Positions 51,372 to 58,239 of a stretch of DNA of 64,000 nt are shown piece after piece (position 1 is the first letter of the stretch; the number at the start of each line of letters is the position of its first letter). The notes under the pieces are model-generated. The model was not told where the DNA came from. It saw only the letters and a program-made list of their open reading frames with translations, and did not search any database. Source of the DNA: Zoogloeaceae bacterium (GTDB lineage Bacteria; Pseudomonadota; Gammaproteobacteria; Burkholderiales; Rhodocyclaceae); the NCBI GenBank assembly GCA_024235675.1, contig JACKLZ010000005.1, positions 62,001-126,000 on the forward strand, given 5' to 3'. The position numbers and the translations under genes were made by a program.

Positions 51372-52679
51372 ATGAAAGCGATTCTCTCTCTCATGCTGGC
51401 CACACTGGTCGGCCTGGCGGTACCCGCTCACGCGGCCGACGCGGCCGTGGTGGTCGAAAAGGGCGACGTGGCCTGGCTGATGACCGCGACGCTGCTCGTG
51501 GTCTTCATGGCCGTACCCGGTCTGGCGCTGTTCTACGGCGGCATGGTGCGCGCCAAGAACATGTTGTCGGTGCTGATGCAGGTCATGGTGGTGTTCAGCC
51601 TCGGCATTGTGCTGTGGGCGCTCTACGGTTACAGCGTGGCCTTTACCGAAGCCGGCCCCTTCATCGGCGGCTTCAGCAAGGTCTTCCTCTCCGGTGTGAC
51701 CATCAACACCCTGGCCGACACCTTCACCGACAACGTGAAGCTGCCGGAACTGGTCTTCGTCGCCTTCCAGGCCACCTTTGCCGGCATCACCTGCGCGCTG
51801 GTCGTCGGCTCCTTTGCCGAACGCATCAAGTTCTCCGCCGTGCTGTTGTTCACGGTGATCTGGTTCAGCTTCAGCTATCTGCCGATCTGCCACATGGTGT
51901 GGGGTCCGGGCGGCTACCTGCTTGGTGACGGCGCGCTCGACTTCGCGGGCGGCACCGTGGTGCATATCAACGCCGGTGTGGCCGGTCTGGTGGGCTCCTA
52001 CCTGGTGGGCAAGCGGATCGGCTACGGCCGTGAAGCCATGGCACCGCACTCGCTGACCATGACCATGATCGGTGCGTCGATGCTGTGGGTGGGCTGGTTC
52101 GGCTTCAACGCCGGCTCCAATCTGGAAGCCACCTCGGGCGCGGCGCTGGCCTTCGTCAACACCCTGGCCGCCACCGCTGCTGCCACGCTGTCCTGGATCG
52201 CCGGTGAGGCCATCTTCAAGGGCAAGCCCTCGATGCTGGGTGCCGCCTCCGGCGCCGTCGCCGGCCTGGTCGCCATCACCCCGGCCTGCGGTTCGGTCGG
52301 CCCGATGGGCGCCATCGTGATCGGTCTGCTCTCCGGTGTGGTCTGCCTGTGGGGCGTCAATGGCCTCAAGCGCATGCTCGGTGCCGACGATTCGCTCGAC
52401 GTGTTCGGCGTGCATGGTGTGGGCGGCATCCTGGGTGCCATCCTGACCGGTGTCTTTACCGCCCCGTCGCTGGGCGGCACGGGTGGCGAGGACTTCTCGA
52501 TCGCCAGCCAGACCTGGATCCAGACCTACTCGGTGCTGGTGACCATCGGCTGGTCCGGCGTGGTCTCGCTGGTCGCCTTCAAGCTGGTCGACATGCTGGT
52601 CGGTCTGCGGGTTGCCGAAGACGAGGAGCGCGAAGGTCTCGACATCGCCGCCCACGGCGAATCGGCCTACAAGTTCTGA
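51372..52679 (+). CDS. amtB: Ammonium transporter AmtB
   Basis: A 435-residue transporter with an N-terminal signal-like segment and 11 membrane helices. Markers are MTATLLVVFMAVPGLALFYG (with GMVRAKNML), VHINAGVAGLVGSYLVGKR (first pore histidine) and DVFGVHGVGGILGAILTGVF (second pore histidine). It moves ammonium across the inner membrane under GlnK control. It is coupled to glnK by an 11-bp gap with an AGGAGACC site. Confidence 0.96.
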   Translation: MKAILSLMLATLVGLAVPAHAADAAVVVEKGDVAWLMTATLLVVFMAVPGLALFYGGMVRAKNMLSVLMQVMVVFSLGIVLWALYGYSVAFTEAGPFIGGFSKVFLSGVTINTLADTFTDNVKLPELVFVAFQATFAGITCALVVGSFAERIKFSAVLLFTVIWFSFSYLPICHMVWGPGGYLLGDGALDFAGGTVVHINAGVAGLVGSYLVGKRIGYGREAMAPHSLTMTMIGASMLWVGWFGFNAGSNLEATSGAALAFVNTLAATAAATLSWIAGEAIFKGKPSMLGAASGAVAGLVAITPACGSVGPMGAIVIGLLSGVVCLWGVNGLKRMLGADDSLDVFGVHGVGGILGAILTGVFTAPSLGGTGGEDFSIASQTWIQTYSVLVTIGWSGVVSLVAFKLVDMLVGLRVAEDEEREGLDIAAHGESAYKF

Positions 52680-52718
52680 TGGCCTGACCCTCCGGCGCGG
52701 CTTCAGGCGCCGGACACG

Positions 52719-52754
52719 AAAAACCGGCACGACCCATCGGGCGTGCCGGTTTTT
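52719..52754. terminator. Terminator hairpin between amtB and purU
   Basis: AAAAACCGGCACG, a ten-base loop, CGTGCCGGTTTTT: a 13-bp stem with A/T outer pairs giving T-runs in both directions between convergent genes. Confidence 0.85.
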
Positions 52755-52781
52755 CGTTGACGCCCCGCGATCGACCCGCGC

Positions 52782-53657
52782 TTAACGGAAGACGACGGTC
52801 TTGTTGCCATGCACCAGCACCCGGTCTTCGAGGTGATAGCGCAGGCCGCGGGCCAGCACGGTTTTTTCGATGTCGCGCCCGTAGCGCACCATGTCTTCGA
52901 CCGCATCGGTGTGGTCGATGCGGATCACGTCCTGCTCGATGATCGGGCCCTGGTCGAGATCGGCGGTTACGTAGTGGCAGGTGGCGCCAATCAGCTTGAC
53001 GCCCTTTTCGTAAGCCTGGTGATAGGGCTTGGCGCCGACAAAGCTGGGCAGAAAACTGTGGTGAATATTGATGATGCGGCCCGGATAGGCGGCGCACAGC
53101 TCGGGCGAGAGGATTTGCATGTAGCGCGCCAGTACCATGGTGTCGCCGTGAACTTCTTCGAACAATCTCTGCACCTCGGCGTAGGCCGCGGCCTTGTTGT
53201 CGGCGGTGACCGGCACATGGTGGAAAGTGATGCCATGCCACTCGACGAAGCCGCGCAGGTCATTATGGTTGGAGATGACGCAGGGGATCTCGACGTCCAG
53301 CTCCTTGCTCTTCCAGCGCGCCAGCAGGTCGTAGAGGCAGTGCTCCTGCTTGGACACCAGCAACACCAGCCGCTTCTTGACCGCCGAGTCGGTGATCTTC
53401 CAGCTCAAATCCAGCTCGCCCGCCAGCGGGGCAAAGCGTTCGCGAAACTCGCTGAGCATGAAGGGCAGCGAATCGGCACGAATCTCGATGCGCATGAAGT
53501 AGCGGCCGACCGCTTCCCCCTCGCGCGGCGGCTCGGCATGCAGCGCGGTTTCGAGAATCCAGCCCTGATGCTCGGCAATGAAGGTGGACACGCGCGCGAC
53601 GATGCCGACACGGTCGGGGCAAGAGGCTGAGAGGGTAAAGAAACGTTGTCGGTGCAT
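52782..53657 (-). CDS. purU: Formyltetrahydrofolate deformylase
   Basis: A 291-residue enzyme. An N-terminal ACT domain (FTLSASCPDRVGIVARVSTF, about 7-90) is followed by the formyltransferase-fold catalytic domain with IPCVISNHNDLRGFVEWHGI, INIHHSFLPSFVGAKPYHQA and TADLDQGPIIEQDVIRIDHT. The conserved N, H and D residues of the site are present. It releases formate from 10-formyl-THF to balance one-carbon pools. It is full length. Confidence 0.95.
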   Translation of the reverse strand: MHRQRFFTLSASCPDRVGIVARVSTFIAEHQGWILETALHAEPPREGEAVGRYFMRIEIRADSLPFMLSEFRERFAPLAGELDLSWKITDSAVKKRLVLLVSKQEHCLYDLLARWKSKELDVEIPCVISNHNDLRGFVEWHGITFHHVPVTADNKAAAYAEVQRLFEEVHGDTMVLARYMQILSPELCAAYPGRIINIHHSFLPSFVGAKPYHQAYEKGVKLIGATCHYVTADLDQGPIIEQDVIRIDHTDAVEDMVRYGRDIEKTVLARGLRYHLEDRVLVHGNKTVVFR

Positions 53658-53670
53658 GGGACTCGCAATA

Positions 53671-54087
53671 TCAGGAAGGAGGGCGGAAGCGCTGCAGCAC
53701 CTCGCTGGGTTCGCCGCGCATCACTTTCAGCAATTCCTTGCGCGCCTCACCGACCGCCAGGCCCCGGTCGGTCAGGTAGGTCAGCAACTCACCAAAGTGC
53801 GCACGGCGCCGCTCGCCGGCCTCGGTATCGTCACGGCGATCATTGAAAAAATCCAGCAATGTCGAACCACACGCACAATTGCGAAACAGCTCAACAATGG
53901 TTGATCCGTCGTCATCTTCGCTGCTCTTGAGCCCGCTGGTGGCGGCCGAAATCGGCAGCGTCTCGTTCAGATACGCCGCTTCGTCGGGGTAGACCCGTCC
54001 GCAGTTGACGCAGCGCTTGGGAAACGCCGATGCCGCCAGCGCCTTGAGGCCCGCCAGCAGCTCGGCATCCCACGCATCGGCATTCAT
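53671..54087 (-). CDS. Conserved hypothetical protein with two cysteine pairs
   Basis: A 138-residue protein that I did not recognise. It has KRCVNCGRVYPDEAAYL (C-x-x-C) and later RNCACGSTLLDFFNDRRDD (C-x-C), which could form a small zinc ribbon, then a helical C-terminus with FGELLTYLTDRGLAVGEARK. No signal or membrane segment is visible, so it is probably cytosolic. It lies 13 bp before purU and after thrH on the same strand, so it may be part of one operon. Confidence 0.7.
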   Translation of the reverse strand: MNADAWDAELLAGLKALAASAFPKRCVNCGRVYPDEAAYLNETLPISAATSGLKSSEDDDGSTIVELFRNCACGSTLLDFFNDRRDDTEAGERRRAHFGELLTYLTDRGLAVGEARKELLKVMRGEPSEVLQRFRPPS

Positions 54088-54101
54088 GACAGCGGTGCGG
54101 A

Positions 54102-54716
54102 TCAGATCCCGATACGTGCGCTGGCGGAGAGAATCTCGCTCATCAGCGCATCGTAGTCGCGAACCACCGGATACTGCGGGAACTCCCGAATCACGTTATC
54201 CGGCGGGCAGAACAGGATGCCGGCATTGGCCTCGCCGAGCATGGTGGTGTCGTTGTACGAATCCCCTGCGGCGATGGTCTTGAAGTTCAGCTCCTTGAAG
54301 CGGCGCACCGCCTCCTGCTTCTGGTTGGGCATGCGCAGGTGGTAGTTCACCAGGAAGCCGTTCGCGTCGGCCTCAAGCCGGTGGCAGAACAAGGTCGGCC
54401 GGCCGAGCTGATCCATCATCGGCTTGGCAAAATCGTAGAAGGTGTCGGAGAGGATTACCACCTGGAATGTGTCACGCAAGGCATCCAGGAAATCCTTGGC
54501 GCCGGGCATCGGCCCCATGTCGGCAATGACCGCCTGGATATCGGGCAGGCCGAGCTTGTGCTCGCGCAGGATGTCGAGCCGATAACGCATCAGTACGTCG
54601 TAGTCCGGCTCGTCACGGGTGGTGCGACGCAGCGCATCGATACCGGTACGGGCGGCGAACTCGACCCAGATTTCAGGAATCAGCACACCTTCGAGGTCAA
54701 GACAGACGATCTGCAC
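54102..54716 (-). CDS. thrH: ThrH-type phosphoserine phosphatase / homoserine phosphotransferase
   Basis: A 204-residue HAD enzyme: QIVCLDLEGVLIPEIWVEFA (nucleophile D in DLEG), FQVVILSDTFYDFAKPMMDQ, and IAAGDSYNDTTMLGEANAG with metal ligands. The features match Pseudomonas aeruginosa ThrH, which can transfer phosphate from phosphoserine to homoserine. The start is GTG at 54716, with AAGG upstream, chosen because the family begins there; an in-frame ATG 20 codons upstream lacks support. It leads an apparent operon with the unknown gene and purU. Confidence 0.9.
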   Translation of the reverse strand: MQIVCLDLEGVLIPEIWVEFAARTGIDALRRTTRDEPDYDVLMRYRLDILREHKLGLPDIQAVIADMGPMPGAKDFLDALRDTFQVVILSDTFYDFAKPMMDQLGRPTLFCHRLEADANGFLVNYHLRMPNQKQEAVRRFKELNFKTIAAGDSYNDTTMLGEANAGILFCPPDNVIREFPQYPVVRDYDALMSEILSASARIGI

Positions 54717-54847
54717 GGCAAAACCCTTGTCAGTAGTGGACAACCGGCGCATTTTAGCAGGCCAATCCCATGCCAAGTGTGGTGTTTTTGCCGTTAATCA
54801 ATGCGCAGGTGGCATACGGTGTCGTACGGTTGCTTGATCCCGTGAAG

Positions 54848-55219
54848 GGGAGCGGCCACAATGCTGGCAGCTCAAAACAAAACACTTAGAGGAGAACCGC
54901 CATGTCACAGCAAGTGCTCGTCTCGTTCGGCCCGGCACAAGAATACGAAATCGTCGTCCACCCCGCCGACCTCGAAGGCATGGACAAGAGCGCTGCCCGC
55001 GCCTGGTTCGCACAGGAGTTCGAAGACCTGGAGTGCACTCCGAGCAACCCGATGGGCAAAGTGCTGGTGCTCGACATGATTCTCAATGTCGCCAAGTACG
55101 GCGGTGAGGCCCGCTTCAAGGAAGGCGGCGAGTGGGCGAAGAAATTCGGCGCAGCCGTTGCCGTGTCGCTGGGTCGCCCGGTGATGAAAGTGGATGTGAA
55201 GCTCTTCACCGTCGGCTGA
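54848..55219 (+). repeat. 372-bp direct repeat, copy A
   Basis: Aligns base for base, without gaps, to 63511-63882. The 54-bp leader before the ATG differs at only one position (CT versus CA in AATGC-GGCAG), while the coding part differs mainly at third codon positions. Both copies begin with the sequence GGGAGCGGCC. Confidence 0.9.
54902..55219 (+). CDS. 105-residue conserved hypothetical protein, copy A
   Basis: The protein begins MSQQVLVSFGPAQEYEIVVH and contains DKSAARAWFAQEFEDLEC and NPMGKVLVLDMILNVAKYGG, with a charged middle region and no signal or membrane segment. I do not recognise the family. An AGAGGAGAACC ribosome-binding site precedes the ATG. Copy B at 63565 is identical except for P21 (E in B) and T103 (S in B), while about nine percent of its bases differ, so the protein has been under selection in both. 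It follows the thrH gene divergently; an IS4-type end begins 53 bp after its stop. Confidence 0.85.
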   Translation: MSQQVLVSFGPAQEYEIVVHPADLEGMDKSAARAWFAQEFEDLECTPSNPMGKVLVLDMILNVAKYGGEARFKEGGEWAKKFGAAVAVSLGRPVMKVDVKLFTVG

Positions 55220-55271
55220 ACCTTCCGGCCAACCCGAAACACGTATCACGCACAAACGCCGGTCAGACCGG

Positions 55272-56028
55272 CAATGCCGTTCACTTAGGTGAGCGGCATT
55301 TTTCATTCCTGGGCTGGTGAACAGTTCGGCAGGCTGTTAACGTGGCGCGCGATGTTGTCCAGCCCACTCACCACCGCGACAGAGGTCATGCCGACGATCG
55401 GATTCGGTCATCTGGCGGCGCATTTGCCGTTGGAGTGGATAGCTGAGGCGCCCAACGTGATGGGGTTGCCCGTGTGCGCCGTCGTCGTCGTTTGCCGGCT
55501 GAACAAGTGGTTTGGCGGGCTATTGTGCTGGCGCTGTTTCACCGCCAGACGACGGAAGAAGTGCTCAGCACCCTGGATCTGGCGCTACCCGATACGCGGA
55601 TCAAAGCGGTGTGCAAAGGCGCCATCACGCGCGCGCGGACTCGCCTTGGTCAAGCCCCGCTGCATGGCTGTTCGAGCAAACGGCCAAAGCCTGGTGCGCA
55701 CAGCAGAAGGTGGCCAATCAGAAAATCCGGGACGCCTTGATTGCCGACTATCTGGTCAGACTTGAAATCGCCAAGGCGGCAATTGAAGTGCACGTTGCGC
55801 CGACCGGCTTGAGCTTTCTGCGCGCACTGCACATTATTCAGCACGAACTGATTTGGGCGGCAGGGATGAGCCCGGGGAAGCTGCCCGCTCATCTGGCGCG
55901 CTTGTGCTTAAAACTGCAAACGGCCGTCGTGGAAAAACGACGGGGGCGAAAATGCCCCCGTGTCGTCAAAGCCAAACCGGCTCGGTACCCAGCTCGTCAC
56001 CTCAAAGAGCTTTAACTGAACTGCTTTT
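55272..56028 (+). mobile_element. Internally deleted IS4-family insertion sequence remnant
   Basis: The left end CAATGCCGTTCACTTAGG resembles the terminal repeat of IS4 (TAATGCCGATCAGTTAAGG), and the right end CTTTAACTGAACTGCTTTT at 56010-56028 resembles its inverse. About 757 bp remain of the usual 1.4 kb, with a broken transposase inside. The left end also forms a hairpin (55273-55299, T-run to 55303) that could terminate transcription of the copy A gene. The element can no longer move by itself. Confidence 0.7.
55352..56015 (+). pseudogene. IS4-family transposase pseudogene (frameshifted, core deleted)
   Basis: Three plus-strand frames must be joined. HLAAHLPLEWIAEAPNVMG gives the start of the N-terminal IS4 domain; RRRRLPAEQVVWRAIVLALF with EEVLSTLDLALPD continues after a frameshift near 55474; AWLFEQTAKAWCAQ continues after another near 55655. 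From there the sequence jumps to a C-terminal piece (IRDALIADYLVRLEIAKAAI; RVVKAKPARYPARHLKEL). The DDE catalytic core of roughly 200 residues is missing. Confidence 0.75.
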
Positions 56029-56049
56029 TCTTCTGGGGGGCTTTTCAGC

Positions 56050-56200
56050 CTATCGCTCACGCAGACTTCCACTGGCATGCTGCATCAGCGATGACAGGAA
56101 ATACTCGATCACCCGCCGTTTTCCTGTATTGATCACCACTGACACGACCATCGCCGGATTCCTTTCGTCAAAGGGTACGGTGTCCGTGAAATGGAGGCAA
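56050..56200 (-). pseudogene. C-terminal fragment resembling a HlyD-type secretion adaptor
   Basis: About 50 codons on the minus strand ending in TAG at 56050 read NPAMVVSVVINTGKRRVIEY followed by FLSSLMQHASGSLRER. The segment GM-V-V-x-I-x-T-G-K-R-R-V-I-x-Y-x-L-S is typical of the end of type I secretion membrane-fusion proteins. No upstream part of such a gene is present; the fragment begins inside the end of the FMN oxidase gene's 3' flank. It is a leftover of a lost or rearranged gene. Confidence 0.5.
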
Positions 56201-56211
56201 CGTCACTATGC

Positions 56212-57378
56212 CTACAAGGGGTGATTCAGGCTAACTTCGGTGGATTGGGTGACTACTGCCCGGCTCAGCAAGCGGATGTCGGTAAGGCCGCACAGCGCCA
56301 TGGTCGTATCCAGTTCCTGGCGGATGATGGTCAAGCTCTGCAGCACTCCTTCCCGCCCGTCCGCGGCCAGGCCATAGAGAAAGGCGCGTCCGATAAAAAC
56401 CCCGCGAGCGCCCAGCGCCAGCGCTTTAAGCACATCCTGGCCGGAGGAAACACCCCCGTCCATATGGATTTCGAGCTGATGCCCGACCGCATCGACGATG
56501 CGCTCCAGCACCGATATCGTCGAAGGCGCGCCATCGAGCTGACGGCCGCCGTGGTTGGAAACCACGATGGCATCCACGCCGGCCGCTGCAGCCAGCCGGG
56601 CATCGCCCACATCCATGATGCCCTTGAGGACGAGCTTGCCCTGCCAGCGCTGCCTGAGCCAGGCTACATCGTGCCAGCCGAGCGTCGGATCGAACTGCCT
56701 TGCGTTCCATTCCGCCAGCGAAGCCGTGTCGTACACGCCAGCGGCGTGCCCGACGATGTTGCCAAAACTGCGACGGCGCGTGCCCAGCATGCGGCAGCAC
56801 CAGGCTGGCCGCGTCATCAGGTTGAGCCAGTTGGCCAGCGTCGGCCTGGGCGGTGCGCTCAGGCCATTCTTCAGGTCCTTGTGACGCTGCCCCATGATCT
56901 GCAGATCGACGGTCAGCACCAGCGCCGAACAGCGGGCAGCGTGGGCGCGATCAATCAGGCGCACCATGAACTCCCTGTCCCGCATCATGTAAAGCTGGAA
57001 CCAGAACGGCTTGCCAGTATGGCTGGCCACGTCCTCAATCGAGCAGATGCTCATGGTGGAAAGCGTGAACGGCACGCCGAAACGCTCGGCGGCCTGAGCG
57101 GCCAGGATTTCGCCATCGGCGCGCAACATGCCGCTCAGGCCGATCGGCGCCAGCGCCACCGGCATGGACACCGCTTCGCCCAGCATGGTCGACTGTAGTC
57201 GGCGATGCTCGATGTCCACCAGCACGCGTTGCCGTAGCCGCAGCGCCGCCAGGTCGTCGCGGTTGGCGCGATAGGTGGATTCGGTCCACGAACCGGCGTC
57301 AACATAATCGTAAAACATCCGGGGAATACGCCGCCGGGCCAGTTGCCGCAGGTCTTCGATACAAGTGACGACGCCCAT
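56212..57378 (-). CDS. FMN-dependent 2-hydroxyacid oxidase/dehydrogenase
   Basis: A 388-residue TIM-barrel flavoenzyme. It contains IPRMFYDYVDAGSWTESTYR at the start (FMN contact), MPVALAPIGLSGML, PFWFQLYMMRDREFMVRLID, and the active-site VSNHGGRQLDGAPSTI with the catalytic histidine. Relatives include lactate dehydrogenase LldD, glycolate oxidase and mandelate dehydrogenase. The start at 57378 follows the hydrolase stop by two bases. It is the last gene of the six-gene operon and would turn a 2-hydroxyacid into a 2-oxoacid. The exact substrate is unknown. Confidence 0.9.
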   Translation of the reverse strand: MGVVTCIEDLRQLARRRIPRMFYDYVDAGSWTESTYRANRDDLAALRLRQRVLVDIEHRRLQSTMLGEAVSMPVALAPIGLSGMLRADGEILAAQAAERFGVPFTLSTMSICSIEDVASHTGKPFWFQLYMMRDREFMVRLIDRAHAARCSALVLTVDLQIMGQRHKDLKNGLSAPPRPTLANWLNLMTRPAWCCRMLGTRRRSFGNIVGHAAGVYDTASLAEWNARQFDPTLGWHDVAWLRQRWQGKLVLKGIMDVGDARLAAAAGVDAIVVSNHGGRQLDGAPSTISVLERIVDAVGHQLEIHMDGGVSSGQDVLKALALGARGVFIGRAFLYGLAADGREGVLQSLTIIRQELDTTMALCGLTDIRLLSRAVVTQSTEVSLNHPL

Positions 57379-57380
57379 GC

Positions 57381-58184
57381 TCAGCGCGTGATCCAGCGCA
57401 GGCAGTCGTCGGCCCAGTACAGCCCTTCGTCGCGCGCCAGGCCCAGCGCATGGGCACCCTTCTGGTAGAGATGCAGTTCGCACGGCACCCCGGCATCGTT
57501 CAGCCGGCGCGCGAACAGCCACGAATGCTCGGCCGCCACCTCGGTGTCCTCGGCGGTATGCCAGACAAAGGCACGCGGGCAGCCGTCATGCACGGCGTCG
57601 ATCGGCGAGAACGCCTGCCGGATCGCCGCGTCCTCCTGCCAGCCGCCCAGAAAATTAGATCGCGTCTCACGATGCGCCAGCGGTTCGGTGAGCGTCAGCA
57701 CGCCGTAGCAGAACACGCCGAAATCCGGCCGCTGCGCGATGTCCGCCACCTCGCCGACCCCTTCCTGCAACAGCAGCGACCGCCCCGCGCCGGTACACAT
57801 CACACCCGCCAGATGGCCACCGGCCGAGGTACCGATCACGCCGATGCGTTGCCGGTCCAGCCCCCATTCGGGCGCCTGGACCCGCACCAGCGCAAGCGCC
57901 GTGTAGGCGTCAGCGCACTTGGCGCGGAGATCGTAGCCGCGCGAGCCCAGCCGGAATTTCACTACGAACACGGCAATGCCGCGCGCGGCGAACCATTCGC
58001 CGTACTGTCGTCCCGACTTTTCGGACAGGAAAGAATAGCCGCCGCCCGGAAAGGCCAGCATGCCATGGCCGGTACTGACGCCCGGCGCGGGCAAGTAGGC
58101 CTCGATCACCGGCACGTCATCGGCGTGCGGGCCTGCGGCAAACGGTGGCCGGCCTGGCCACAGCGGCAGTTCTAGTCTTTGCAT
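57381..58184 (-). CDS. Alpha/beta-hydrolase (carboxylesterase-like)
   Basis: A 267-residue serine hydrolase. The oxyanion-hole motif is MLAFPGGGYSFLSEKSGR, the nucleophile elbow is GVIGTSAGGHLAGVM, and the C-terminal acid and histidine lie in VWHTAEDTEVAAEHSWLF and YQKGAHALGLA. It resembles the acetyl-xylan esterase/BD-FAE group, so it may cleave a small ester. The ATG at 58184 has GGGTGA upstream; a GTG three codons earlier is possible. It lies between the glycosyltransferase (55 bp) and the FMN oxidase (2 bp) in the operon. Confidence 0.88.
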   Translation of the reverse strand: MQRLELPLWPGRPPFAAGPHADDVPVIEAYLPAPGVSTGHGMLAFPGGGYSFLSEKSGRQYGEWFAARGIAVFVVKFRLGSRGYDLRAKCADAYTALALVRVQAPEWGLDRQRIGVIGTSAGGHLAGVMCTGAGRSLLLQEGVGEVADIAQRPDFGVFCYGVLTLTEPLAHRETRSNFLGGWQEDAAIRQAFSPIDAVHDGCPRAFVWHTAEDTEVAAEHSWLFARRLNDAGVPCELHLYQKGAHALGLARDEGLYWADDCLRWITR

Positions 58185-58239
58185 GAGAATCACCCGTGGA
58201 AGAGCGGGCCGCCGGCGTCGCGGCCGGCGGCCCGGATCA

